64,000 bases of DNA. Source: Astrocystis sublimbata. Its lineage: Eukaryota; Ascomycota; Sordariomycetes; Xylariales; Xylariaceae. Below the pieces are notes generated by a model. That model worked only from the letters and a program-made list of their open reading frames with translations, was not told where the DNA came from and did not search any database. How positions within the stretch are numbered: position 1 is the stretch's first letter; each line of letters begins with the position of its first letter. Below are positions 45,772 through 59,267 of the stretch, piece by piece. The position numbers and the translations under genes were made by a program. The stretch lies in NCBI GenBank assembly GCA_022453515.1, contig JAJNNY010000002.1, positions 620,001 to 684,000 on the forward strand. Direction: 5' to 3'.

Positions 45772-48700
45772 TCAGTCAAGCTCGCCACTGACAAACCCAA
45801 TCTGTCGCCGAGCGCCAGGAGGGGCGCTGTTGAGGTTGGCAGCGAGCGTGCTCTGGCTATCGACCAGCTTCTTCTGCTCCTTGAGACGAGCCTTGAACCG
45901 CGTATCGGCCGCCTTGTCGAGCTTGTCCATTTCCTCGCGCTCGCGCAAACGGACGCTGCTCAGCTGCCGCTCGTTACCAACCCGCTCGCTCCCTACACTG
46001 CGCTCCCATTCCAGCAGTCGGGCTTGTTTCTGGCCTTCGACAGCGAGCTCGGCATCGCCGATCGCACGGGCGCGTGTGACGCTCGCTTTTGTCAGGTTCT
46101 CCTGGTGCTCCAAGTCCCGAAGCTGCTTTGCGCGTTGCTGGCGCAAAGCGGCGTTGAATAGGTCTTCTTCTACATGGGCGCGCTCCTGCAGTGCTGCGAT
46201 ATCCATGTTTTGTGCTCGCTTCTTTCGTGCTTCCTCCTGCTCGGTTTGACTAGCCAATATTTGAGCTTGTACTGCTGCCAACTCCTTGTTCCTCCGTATT
46301 GTCAAGACATGGTTCTCGTCGGCTAAACGGAGACGGTCGAGACGAGCCTGTCGCTGTTCTTCTTCAAGTTGGATGTGAGGAGGCATCCCCACACTATCAT
46401 CTGGCTGTGGGCCCAAATTCTTGTAGTACACGTCAGCGCATCGGTTTGCACGTAGCAGCCTCACGAGTTCTGTCGCATTATCTGAATTTGCCAACACCTT
46501 CTTGACGTACATCGTGGGCGAGTACGTAAACTCCCCATCGTTGTACTGGTTGAAGGACTTGTTGATCTCTTTCCATAGAGCCGCCCGTAAGACAATTTTG
46601 GTCGTGGTCGTAGGATCTGCCGACTCCAGAGCAAGCAGAAGTGCCGACTTGCCCTCTGACTGAATCGTAACGTCTGTTCCACTCTGCAGCAAAAAATCAA
46701 CGGCCCTTTCCATCGCTTTTTCTCTGCTTGCCGTTATTTCAACAGAGTCGCTCGCATGTAAACATAGCTCCGCAAGAGCACTACGTCCGTCGTGTAAGGG
46801 GCTTGGGAAATCTGGATCGTGTCCAAACTCCACCAACACTCTCATAGCCTGCATATTAAGCTCTCTTGCAGCGTTATGGAGGGAGCCATCGTTTTTGGGA
46901 GCTCCAGCTGCGAGCAGATTAGACATCATAGTAACAGCTAGTTCCCCTCCAACAGCTGACGCCAATGAGAGCGGCGAGTTTCCGAGAACGTCAAGTTGGT
47001 CAACTTCAGCACCGGCTAGCAATAGTAGTTTTACGACATCTTGACGGCAGGTCCGAATGGCTAACATAAGCGGTGTCACATGAGAAACGGCAGTCTCGAA
47101 GTTGACTTTGGCTGTTGAAATGTTAGCGAACGATCCTTGTAGTTGGTCTCAAAAACTATCTGCTTACACCCCCTTTCGATCAAGATGTGAATAACGTTTG
47201 TACTGATCTTCTTCTGCGGCTGCAACAATGCCCACATAAGTAAGTTAATTGATTCAGCTTCGTCAAGTCCGTCTATAATTCCCTTGTAAGTTGTCACCTG
47301 GTCATAGTAAAAGCCAATGTCGAAGAGAGTCTCGAGAATCTTGGTTGATCGTGGATACAGAGACAATGCTCGGACGACAACAGGATCGGAGCCTGGTCGA
47401 TCAAGCACATCATCTAAATCAACGTTCGCGTTACGATACTCCAAAAAAAGGACAAGAAGCTCGTGAGCTTGGTTTTCGGCAATCGATGCGTCGAATATCT
47501 TGGGAAAAGCCGACTTGAGTGTCTCAGCATTTGGCTTCTCCTTTAGCAGAGTTGCGAGAAGTTCTTTGTCGCCATGTGCTACTGCAAATTGCACAGCTTC
47601 GCCATGGTTATGGTTGACATCTGCACCATGGTTTAGTAGCAGGCTGACAAACGATATGGTGAGAGCATGCGAAGATGCGTTGCTGTGTTTGAGAACAGCA
47701 ACGAGCACAGCCCCTGCAGTGTCTCCCCTAGCTCCTCTCTCTAGAAGGCTTGTGGCAATCTTCAGTCCCCGCTCAGAAAACCATAAATTCGGATCGCCAT
47801 AAACAAACGCTTTGCTGAAAACTAAGGAGGCGTTTGCATTGGTGACATCAGGCTCAAGTAGTTCCTCAAATAGTGGAGGCGATAGTGTTGATGCGGCAGC
47901 AACCAGAGCCTGGCAATCATTCGCAATTGGTGATGCGCTGTTTTGCATAAGGTAGCGGATCAGCCTCTCCTCCGGATCTGAACCCTTGACTGCTCGATAT
48001 AAAGCTGAATTGATGGCGTTAGGGGTTAATTGGCCGGATTTGAAAAGCCACTTGATGACTGTGAACCTCGTATCTACGTTGAGATCCCAGCATGCATCAA
48101 GACCATAAGCAAGAGTTTGCGGCGATGGTTTCTTCTGTTGACGCATTAGTGGTTGCAGGTTAGGCTTGTTACTCTGGCCTACCTGTTGGCTGCTGGCTCG
48201 CTCGTCTATCGGCGCAAGGCCAAGAAGAAGTTCCAGATTCTCCAGAAACGCACTTCTAATTGCCTTTTCGACCGCTTCGCCGTTGTTATAATCGGGGTTG
48301 GCACCGTATTGAAGTAAGAGTTTCACCATATCTGTGCCCTCATCAGCGTATCGGACCGCTGATACAAGCTGAATGTCAACTACTTCGCCCGTAGCTCCCA
48401 TTTGGAGAAGAAGCTGAAAAATCTCAGCACGCCGTTTGAGATCGCTCAACTGCGTGGCACCCTGAAATCCTTTTTGTAGAACATTCAGGGAGACCTTTGT
48501 ATTCCCCTTCAAAAGCATTTCCAATACGCTGAGAGCTCCCGATTCGCATGCCTCAACAATTGCCTGTCCCTCTTTATGGTTTATACTACCACCATTTTGA
48601 AGGAGAATTGTCCCAAACGCCAAATCACCGTCTGATGCTGCTGCAAGGAGTGCATCACTTACTATTTCCCCTGATGCACCAGCTTTCAGCAGTGTCTCGC

Positions 48701-51137
48701 TCAAGGCAGCCCGTGTCGTCTTCTTTTCGGATTTCATGGCTTCGGCAAATGCCGCGTTGAGGACGTCTGTCGCAAAGCTCTTGTTTCCCAGCATCAGCTT
48801 AACAATATCGTGTTTCTCATGTCTTATTGCCTCAAGAAGTGCCATGCCGTCCGAAGTATCAGCATGTGTAAGAAGAGCATTGATCAGAGGAATATCGTCG
48901 GGGTGTGCTTGAATTGTGAATATGAGTGCTCGGTTGACTTGCTCGTGAGGCATGCCACCGTCCAGTATCTTCTGAGCGTGGCTTAGACGATCCATTGGTT
49001 CATGTATATGCAAGGCATGCGGCATGACCCAGGCGAGAGTCATAGGTAGAGGTGACGCCGTAAACAAAATGTCCACGATTTGCATACTTGATGCTGCAAC
49101 CGCACAACTTAGCGCCTCGCCATTAAACGAGTTAACATCGGCTCCTTTTGACAAGAGGAATTTCAGAAATGTGAAGTCCCGCGGTGATGATGTCGCTTCC
49201 AATTGTTGCTTTACCTCTTCGATCAAGAGGCTGCTCACTGCGCCTCTCGACTCAGTTCGACTTAGCATCTTCTCTAGTCGGTCAACCTTGAATGTAGACA
49301 CTGTGAGAGTCCCTAGGCCTTTCAAGGCCCGGTCAATGCTTTCATTGTTGGGTTGCCCATATTCAAGAATAATATCCAGAATCTCGACGTCGGGGTATTT
49401 TGCCGCATATTCAACTATGGCTCCGCCATTGATGTTTACATCAGCATTTCCCTGTTCGAGCAGGACCTTGGAGAGTTGTTTATCAATGGGCTTTTCGGTG
49501 CAGATCGCTTGTTCTAGGGCAGAATTGACACAGAGACCTGAAAGCCGTGTTTTTAGGGAAAGTTTGGTAAGTTCCAACCTCTCAGGCCTAGGGAGGCCTT
49601 GAATGCTTGGAAATACTTGGGCGAGGATAACATGGGTTGGGGGCTTGTGCGTGAGAATAAGGCTTGCAATTGTCAAACTCCTTTGCTCAACCGCAATCTG
49701 AAGTGCGAGTGCACCTTTGTAGTCAGTTGACGCAGTTTCATGTCGCTTGGTGGTATTCATGTGCTGCTGGGTCTCCGCATTCTGACGGACGGCATTCTCA
49801 TTAGCCTGCACCAAAGGCGAGATGAGCAACTTCACCGTTTCCGCATCCCCAGCCTTAGCTGAATCAATAAGTGCTTCATCTAGAGGAACGCCAGCTGCGC
49901 CAAACCTCAGGAAAGCGTCCAAAAGGAATCGGCGATCCCCAAAATGTATGTCCTTTGGCAGCAGTTGCACGCACTGTGAGGCGTGGTTAGGGCTCATCCG
50001 GGCCGTTCCACTGAGTACAGTCTTGATAAGATCGATATCGCCTTTGGAAACGGCGTTTCGTAAAGCTACCGCATCCTGAAAATCAAGCGAGGCTCCATAA
50101 GATACTAGTAATTGTACCATCTGTAGCGACTTGGTAGCACATGCGTGAACTAAAGCTTGGGCAACAGGGGCACCTTCTGCGCCGGCACAAAGCAATAATT
50201 CAGTCATTGCTAGCTTTTCATTTGAGTTTGTATTCTGTTGAGATATAAGCTGTTCGAATGCTTGATTGACTGCTGGCTGTTGTGGCGGCCTGCTTCCGAG
50301 CAGTAGAGCCAGTGTTATGTCTCTACGTCGAAGCTCAACTGCGGATTTGAGCGCAGAGGCTCCTTCATAGTTCCCATCTGCGATTGACTGACTCAGATGT
50401 ATTACAGTATTGAGACAACCGGCTTTGGTTGCATGTATCATGGACTGCGAGACCCAGGATGCTGATGGCCGTCCCTGGGATGCTACAATCATAGCAATCA
50501 GATGTACTTTTTGATCAACCACACAAGCCTGTCGAAATGCATCTTGACCCTCTGCCGTTTGCGACGCAGCGGCACCGTATCGTATCAATAGCTCGGCAAT
50601 CTCATTGCTTCCGTTATGCAAAGCTACGGGCAACGACGTATTCAGAGCAGAGACGTCGGCAGATGGTAATAGGACCTCTACCATTTCGAGTTGGTTGTTC
50701 TGGACTGCAATTTGCAGAACCTTGCTCTTTTCGAACATCTCAGAGCTTTTTCTCCTGTTGAGGAGACCAGTGCGGGTCTTTTGAACAAGGTTAATATTGC
50801 CACCAAGCGAATTCATCTTCGAGATCAGGACTTCGGCCACGCCTGCAGAGCCTCGACCTGAGACGTGGGCTTCGAGAGCATCATATATTTCCTTGTATTC
50901 CCAAGCCGTCTTCTTCGTCGTGAAAGTCTTGGAAAGCCCCTCTTTAAACGAGCGATTCTGAGGCCGTTGTCTCCTAAGCACCTCCTCGGCAGCAGCAATG
51001 TCGTTATCCGTGCGATAGGACGGGGGACATTCCGGCTTAGGTTTTGGCAACGGAGGTGGTTGTATGGAAAGGCCGTATTCATCACTCATCTGCCGGAGCC
51101 GTTTGAGTTGAGCATCCCGACGATGAGTGGCGTCCAT
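45772..51137 (-). CDS. Giant ankyrin-repeat protein with C-terminal coiled coil
   Basis: Two exons, 51137-47168 and 47111-45772, joined by a 56-nt intron (GTAAGC donor, CAACAG acceptor), give 1769 residues. The N-terminal ~115 residues are unique: a basic helix LKRLRQMSDEYGLSIQPPPL, then a conserved-looking KTFTTKKTAWEYKEIYDALE. From about residue 120 to 1480 the protein is a long series of ankyrin-like repeats, many degenerate, recognisable by units such as LLIRYGAAAS, LLLQYGANPDYNNGEAVEKA and LLNHGADVNHNHGEAV. A conserved EAV/EAL-type helix end replaces the usual TPLH start in most repeats. About residues 1560-1755 are a highly charged coiled coil. It is probably a scaffold; I know no function for this fungal family. 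There is no kinase, NACHT or membrane segment. Confidence 0.9.
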
Positions 51138-52467
51138 TTTGGCTTGGTGTTAGACAAACGTGTGAGTGATGTGATGTGACTGGGCCAAGTCATGCACATT
51201 TACTGCTGCAAATAGCGGACAAATGAGATATAGTGCATTGATTGTTGCAACCTAAATAAGATAGAGAGGGCCGGGTCTCAATTGTCCATGGATATTGGCA
51301 AGTTGCCGTCAAATTCCAATGCACATGGCGATTTTTGAAGCCGGCCAGGACATTCTCCCGTACTGCGCGGTCGACGTCCAGGTAAATTGATTGCTTGATT
51401 GCTTGATTGCTTGATTGCTTGATTGCTTGAATGGGTCTGATGATAGAGGCTTGCGTGGTCCGTCTCATGCCCTCTAAGCCCGAGGATCAGGGTGATTTTT
51501 CGCCTTTGAAAGTAGATCAAAGATGGTAGCCAAGCAATAATAGGAAAACTGAAAGAATTCATTTTTACCTTACGCCTAAGGTTATATAATGTACCCAGCA
51601 CAGAACTTCGAGGTTGGCGTACGTGTGGTTGTCATTGGGTGGGTCGCAATCAGAAGATGCTCAGCCACCATCCTGGCGAGCTGGCATGCCTGGAAGTCCC
51701 GAAAGCTGCTGCCTTGCAGCTAGGATTTCATGCTGGGCTACATATGTACCTTATGTGGGTAGTACGAGTATCCATGAATATGCGCGCACTATGTACTTAC
51801 AGTACTGAGTGAGTACCTACCTACATGTAGGTAGATATTTTGCAATCCCAGCTGCGCTACGCCGAATTCCTCTGTAGCTCACCTCAAGAGTCATCCATCA
51901 TAATGTTCCAAGTTGCATGCTGATTTCTAACCAAGACCCGCGTCTTAAGTGTCGAGGAGTATGCACTGTGCAGCTTCGAATTGCCCAATCTCATCAGCTA
52001 GAACTAGCGTCGTGCTACCTACTTACCTTAGGTACGCCTACCTACGTCTACCTAACTAACGCCTTGCAACCTGGTCTCCACTGCTCAGCTTGCTACCGAC
52101 AGGCGAGACAGCTCGACAGGGGGCACGGTGTAAATCATTCATTCACCTTACGAGTGCCCATTCTACCCAGAATACCTACCTAGGTACCTTGCATGGAATA
52201 CATCAGCACAACTTCTTAAGTGAGGACCTAAGGCAGCTATCTATGCGGTCATCAGCATCGGCCTGAGATTCCAAGTTGCTAATGGTTTTATCCCATGACT
52301 TTCTAGCTCAAAAGTTGATGTTTATAGCATTGAGATTCCGGGTCCCTGCTCAAGTCATTATTAAGCTATCCTAAAGCGTGGCTGTGTCTATTCTCCTCGT
52401 CTCTCATCTTTTCTATACGTAACTGTATGAGGACGTCGTGAATATGGCATTGCGGTTAATCCCTTCT
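51138..52467. other. Intergenic region with TACCTA motifs
   Basis: 1.3 kb upstream of the ankyrin gene. Contains the 8-bp tandem repeat at 51387-51430 and TACCTA clusters at 51810-51835, 52015-52055 and 52170-52190. No gene recognised. Confidence 0.5.
51387..51430. repeat. TTGATTGC tandem repeat, 5.5 copies
   Basis: Five perfect copies of TTGATTGC plus a half copy, about 250 nt upstream of the ankyrin gene start. Confidence 0.92.
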
Positions 52468-53856
<1,389 letters not shown>

Positions 53857-55747
53857 CTTGAGCGACCTTAGAAACGAAGGTATGGTTCTGGAAGTGTGGA
53901 CGTCGTAGCAATTGAGCTTGGAGGAGGGTGAATGGGGGGTTGCGATGGACGGAGCAGGAGATTCGGGTCTAGGTGACAACAGACGAAGCAGCGGTCAAGA
54001 TAGGAGGCAGTGGTCAGTGGTCGAGATACTCACATGCCTTAGTACCTGCCACTGCCTGGCTACACGTACGTAGATCGGACCTCATGTGGTGTGATCCGCT
54101 CCAGCCTAAGTGTCGCTCCTTAATTTGTTTAGTTGCGTGTGCTTGCCCCTCTCTGTGCTCCCGTCTGCCCCTCCGTCCCTCTGCCCCTCCTAGGTACCTG
54201 AGTACCTACCCCTCCATCCACTTCTAGTGGCATGATAGGCAGATTGAGCATGACTGAGTTCCAAGGTTTAGACGTGTTTAGACGCCATGCACGATTCAAT
54301 CTCATAATTCCACTGCAAGTATGTTTCCGATGTTTTATGAGCTTTCCATCAACCCTCTACACAATGACTCCGGGTCATATTGGGCATACATACAGGGACC
54401 GATATAGTTTACATAGTCCAGCAGCAGGGGAAAACAAGTGAGTATAGACGAATTTCTATACATGGACTGAAACCCCTCGTTCAATGTTGGCCTAGGTGGG
54501 GTGGCATTTAGGACGCCTTATTTTCAGGGACGAGATACTACTAGGGCACCTAGAATAAGAAGAATGCTGGCATGCTGGTTCGCCGAGGTTCGCTTCATAG
54601 ATACTTACATAACCTTGGGGCCTTGGAAGGTACTTGCCCAATGTGGCTGGAGTCCAACCACTCTCATTTGTGGCCGTGCAAGATTTGCGTAGCCGCAAGA
54701 GTGCTTGCCGAGCCTAAGTACATGTAGGGTGCACAGGTAGGTGTCTCCCTCAATGAACCCCCAACGTTTGCATTATTCAATCGCCTACACGTACATGCCG
54801 CAACGACGCGTTCGTGTAAAGTACTTGGAGATTTCCACTTTAAAGTACCTCTTACCTACCCACCTTCACTTGTTACACATAACCTCGGAGCTTCGCGTCG
54901 CAACCCGCAAGCTATTGGATTATTCCCCAAGAGCTGATATCCTTTGATAGGTATTATGGGAATCCAAAGTCAAAGTCGATTCTATCCGGATATCTTGGGC
55001 CTTCTTTGACCGAGGTGGCCAGCTTCAACAACAGAGCCGCCCGGAACAGTACAGCTTCGTCTGGTTCGCGTCAACTTCGGTACATCAACCCATGTCACCT
55101 AATTATTCTCGGAGACGGAAAGTCTTGGCCAAGTTACCCTCCTGTTCTAAGTGACGGTCTTCGTGTCACTTGCCGGACGCGGTTGTGCAGCCGTTGCGAC
55201 AAAGGCGCTGCCACTTACGACCAGACGTTTGCAGCGCCACCGGGTCGCATCCTATCACTACAGTACCCTATGTTTGACCAGTCTCCTCCAGATTACTCAT
55301 CAGGCCGCCGTATACGCCCTCGCATTGCCGACATTGCCATCGTCCTCTCGCACGACTTCTCAGTCGATGCTTGGTGGGCACTGGAAGTCCAAACTGTGCT
55401 TTCGGTCACCATTTGTGCCGTTTTGCCACTGGTCTAGCACTGCTCAAGACCTCATTGATTGAGCTCGAAGATTCGGTACGAAACCGCCCTGAATTCAATG
55501 CTAGTTATGGATGATCAGACAATGGGATAGATCCATTCGCCTTGCTTCTTAGTTCTCTTATTTTCCTTTGTCCTTGTACTCTCTATGGATGATCTCGGAG
55601 TCGATCCTATAAGTGGATGTTCCTATTCCATCGACTCACAGTTGGATTCTCTGAAGGTACGCTAACGATGGTTATTAGGGATCGATGTGCATGAATCTTA
55701 GCAGATCAACTTTTGAGAATTGACCAGTGGGATACTGTTGGATTACC
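53857..55747. other. Divergent intergenic region
   Basis: 1.9 kb between UDP-glucose epimerase and the SUN protein, the longest gap in the window. It has only short frames; the longest, 55006-55437, starts without ATG and shows no recognisable motif. TACCTA motifs occur at 54195-54210 and 54850-54865. Part is likely the SUN gene leader. Confidence 0.5.
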
Positions 55748-58700
55748 ATGCCTCCAAGAACGAGGAAGAAGGGGCCGGAGCCAAATCCGGACCTCCCCGG
55801 CCTGTTTCCCACCCATGACGGATCCTATGGCATCAATACACTCATCAGCATTGAACCAGAGTCCAGAAAAGGTCACAAATCAAACAAGGGTGACGATGTA
55901 GACCAAACGGATGACCAGAAGTGGGCAACTGCTCTCAGAGGCAAGCTTGGCAAGAAATACGGAATGAACAGCAACCTAAAAAAAGCCATCGATGAGAGTC
56001 ATAAGGAGGTGCAGGAGGAGGAGCATCTAGGAAAAAACTCGGGTTCTCACCATTCCTCGCAGGGGCAAAGTGGGCAACAGTCGCAGAGTGGAAACCAGCC
56101 GCCGGGGTCTTCCGGTTCTAACATTCAGGCTGCTCCTTCGCCTCCTGCAAGTCATGAGAGTTATATAGGCATTCCTTACGACATCGACGATATTACCGCT
56201 GGTGTGAAACCTTCCAGTGATGCGAACACAGCTGCTTCCTTCAGAGCTTCTACCCATCCGCCTAATCCATCTGCTGTGTCCCACATGGCCAGAGTTCCTG
56301 GCGCGTCTGGTCCCTCCGGACCCAGCTCATCTCGCCCTGGGCCTCGGAGGGCTGGCAGCGGTCCTGGGCCATCTGAGCCTCCAGATGATTCTGGCTCCAT
56401 CCCTGTCTTGGCCCCACACGTTCCCGATTACAATCCCAAGAATCCCCCATTCAGAGAAGAATATGCAGACAAACCTCGCCCCCCATATACGCGGTCATCA
56501 TTACCTTCGGAGGACTCATACAGTCATAGTAGTGTTAGTCAACGTTCATCGCGTTCATCGCGTTCATCGCTATCAGCTGAGTATATACCGTTCTATGGAA
56601 TGCCAAAGAGAGCGGGCGGGAACGAGCCGATATCAACCAAACCCCCTGATACTTCCAGAAGCTACAAAGTCGAGAACGGACTGTTTGCCAACGCCATGCT
56701 CCAAACTCCCAGCCGGTATACAGCTGCCCCCCGGCCCCCGGCCACGACTACGTCCAGACCACCTCAGCCTGCTCCTAACACACAACCCAATCTACAGAGT
56801 CAGCACAGACCGGGGGGAAGAACTAGAACGGGTTACATCTCTCCTTCTGCCGACGAATCAGATCCGGTTTCGCAGCTTGATCTATTGAACAAATTTGCGC
56901 CAGTCCAACCTACCTCAGGTTCGCAACCTCCCACGAGAAACCAACCAGCGACAAATATCCCCTTTAACTTGACTCCTCCGGATTCCAATGAGAACCGTCC
57001 GCCATCGGGCCAAAACAAGGCCCCCGGCTTAGGAACAACTCGCGCCCCACCAAACCGAAGAGGAACGTCTAATTCCGATCCTCCACAAACTGGCAAGACC
57101 ATTACCAATCAGCGAAAATCACCCAACACCCGAAGAGGTCCAACCAGATCATGGACCTGGGTGTCGCTAGACAATCTGAAAACCTTTATCTTATCGGTGA
57201 TATTCTTTATGGCGGTCTTGGCGGCACTCTTGTTCCTACTCCCTATTCCATCAGACGATATACTCGACTCCGACAATGGTAATGGTCTAGCCCTTAACCT
57301 GCCAAACATGGATGTTCGCAAGATGTGGGACTCATTTCTCTCGAAAATAACACCAGATTTCCCAGATATACATCCAATGCCGTCTCGTGGTACACACTCT
57401 CATGCCACACAACATCGTGGCACACGCAAAGGCCCTAGCGGATCACGAATCTCGGACAGCAGAGTTGTTGGTTCTGACGAGCTCCAGGAGGACTTAAAGG
57501 ATCTGCTCCCGGAAAAGATATGGGTGCAAGGACAAAAGGACGGGAAACTAAAACCCCAAGAAGACTTCTACCATGCTCTTAACGATCATTACAAGCGGAT
57601 GATAAAAGACAGTAACATTTTGTCACTGAAGAATGGAGACTTGTCTGAAGACCACTGGCATGCGATCGAGTCTCGAATATTGCATGCCGGCTTGGGGGGG
57701 AATGCAACAACGAAAGATGTAGAGGCTCTTGTGAAACAGGAAGTCTCTCGAAGTTGGGACAACTGGCTGAGGCTAAACGATAAGACACTGAAAACGGCCA
57801 AAACGGGAACAACATTGACAAAGGACGAGTTCATGGACCTGATCCAGGAGGAAGTCTCCACTTACAAAGATGAAATTGGTCAGGAGATCCCGAAACTGCA
57901 GCAGCAGATCAAAGCCATTTCTAAGAAAATGTCTCAATTCCGAGACGAAGTTGGGTCATTCAGTGGTAAATCCCAAGCCGAGATTACAAGAAAGACCAAG
58001 TCGCTACTCTCGGAGGCAGTTGACAAGATGAAGATCGAGGCACTTTCACGAGGTGTCATCAAAGGCCATGCCACTGATGTGGTGGCCAACCAGGTAAACT
58101 TCTTCACAAGAGGTTCAGGTGCTGCGATTGATGCCAAATTGACCTCAACTGCATGGAAACCTGCAAAAGATGCATTCAAGTCAAATAAATGGCTCGACAA
58201 GGATGGTTACAAAGCGCAGCCGCCGTTTGCAGCCCTGTCGGCCTGGAACGAAGAGGGTGAATGCTTCTGTGCTGGGCCTGACCTCAAAGGACACGGCGTG
58301 GGCACTAATAATATTTCTGTCGTGGTTGGCCGAAATATTATCCCAACTCACCTAGTCGTAGAGCACATCCTACCAGGGGCCACGCTCGACCCAGGTGCGA
58401 TGCCAAAAGAGATTGAAGTCTGGGCTTACATTGAGCAAGTGGATCTTCGCAACGAGCTACAAGCTTTGTCCGAAGTGCAATTTCCCAACACACCCAAGGA
58501 AGAGGTCCTTAATGAAGGATATGTGAAGATGGGGCATTTCACCTACGAGAAGTTGGAAACAGGCGACGGAGTCCAGGTGTTCAAGATCAGCGACGAATTG
58601 GTGCGCATGCACGCCTGGACAAATAGCCTCGTTGTCAGAGCCATCAACAATTACGGCGCAGACCATACGTGTTTCTACCGACTGCACATTTACGGCCAGA

Positions 58701-58765
58701 TCATAGAACGGCCAGATGGCACACCAACTCACAATAACACTGCCAAACGGACTTGGTTCTGGTAA
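55748..58765 (+). CDS. SUN-domain nuclear-envelope protein
   Basis: A single exon of 1005 residues from MPPRTRKKGPEPNPD. Residues 1-475 are disordered, Pro/Ser/Gln-rich, with basic patches, and would face the nucleoplasm. One membrane helix lies at about 477-500 (TFILSVIFFMAVLAALLFLL). The lumenal part has helical coiled-coil segments (about 575-780, including EEVSTYKDEIGQEIPKLQQQ). A SUN domain forms the C-terminus (about 824-1005), with IIPTHLVVEHILPGATLDPG, PKEIEVWAYIEQ and FYRLHIYGQI. This is the order of Sad1/UNC-84 proteins, which pair with KASH proteins in the perinuclear space to link nucleus and cytoskeleton and to anchor centromeres or the spindle pole body. No introns are needed to keep the frame. 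Confidence 0.92.
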   Translation: MPPRTRKKGPEPNPDLPGLFPTHDGSYGINTLISIEPESRKGHKSNKGDDVDQTDDQKWATALRGKLGKKYGMNSNLKKAIDESHKEVQEEEHLGKNSGSHHSSQGQSGQQSQSGNQPPGSSGSNIQAAPSPPASHESYIGIPYDIDDITAGVKPSSDANTAASFRASTHPPNPSAVSHMARVPGASGPSGPSSSRPGPRRAGSGPGPSEPPDDSGSIPVLAPHVPDYNPKNPPFREEYADKPRPPYTRSSLPSEDSYSHSSVSQRSSRSSRSSLSAEYIPFYGMPKRAGGNEPISTKPPDTSRSYKVENGLFANAMLQTPSRYTAAPRPPATTTSRPPQPAPNTQPNLQSQHRPGGRTRTGYISPSADESDPVSQLDLLNKFAPVQPTSGSQPPTRNQPATNIPFNLTPPDSNENRPPSGQNKAPGLGTTRAPPNRRGTSNSDPPQTGKTITNQRKSPNTRRGPTRSWTWVSLDNLKTFILSVIFFMAVLAALLFLLPIPSDDILDSDNGNGLALNLPNMDVRKMWDSFLSKITPDFPDIHPMPSRGTHSHATQHRGTRKGPSGSRISDSRVVGSDELQEDLKDLLPEKIWVQGQKDGKLKPQEDFYHALNDHYKRMIKDSNILSLKNGDLSEDHWHAIESRILHAGLGGNATTKDVEALVKQEVSRSWDNWLRLNDKTLKTAKTGTTLTKDEFMDLIQEEVSTYKDEIGQEIPKLQQQIKAISKKMSQFRDEVGSFSGKSQAEITRKTKSLLSEAVDKMKIEALSRGVIKGHATDVVANQVNFFTRGSGAAIDAKLTSTAWKPAKDAFKSNKWLDKDGYKAQPPFAALSAWNEEGECFCAGPDLKGHGVGTNNISVVVGRNIIPTHLVVEHILPGATLDPGAMPKEIEVWAYIEQVDLRNELQALSEVQFPNTPKEEVLNEGYVKMGHFTYEKLETGDGVQVFKISDELVRMHAWTNSLVVRAINNYGADHTCFYRLHIYGQIIERPDGTPTHNNTAKRTWFW

Positions 58766-59267
58766 CCTGGCCTCTATAGTGTATGACAACTCATATGATG
58801 GAACAGCATTCATTCCGATGAGTGGAGTTTTTGTCCGGAGCGAGGAGTTGGTGTTGGAGCAGATCATATTTGGAATTGGGCCTCTTTGGCGTCCGGGAGT
58901 TTGGTTGCAATCACGTAAATGGATGCAGCAAGCGAGAGCCAGACGAAATCGTCAAGGAAGTTGAGCAGATAGGCTTTGGAGTTTCGACGTGATGATACCA
59001 CCACCCGCTTCAAACGTAGCTTGTTCATATTGTACTTTCACATGCTTGGTGCGTAGGTACCCAAGGTACCTACGTAGATACCTGTATCCCTCTGATAATT
59101 ACGATATAGGAAGCATTGTGTTTCTAGAGATTTGCTAGTTCTTTGCACATATTTTTCAACTAAATATAACGTCGGCGGTCTTTGAACATAATTCAAATGT
59201 GTATTTGGCATATTGCCCTTCATATAAGCAATTGGCTTGGCTCCTAACGTGCATTGGTATATACCTA
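58766..59267. other. Convergent intergenic region
   Basis: 3' regions of the SUN and Dbp4 genes, with a palindromic TACCCAAGGTACCTACGTAG around 59057-59076. No gene seen. Confidence 0.55.

Noticed and set aside
55006..55437. 143-codon open frame upstream of the SUN gene
   Set aside because: No ATG start, no recognisable motif, and a length that can arise by chance in DNA near 50% GC.
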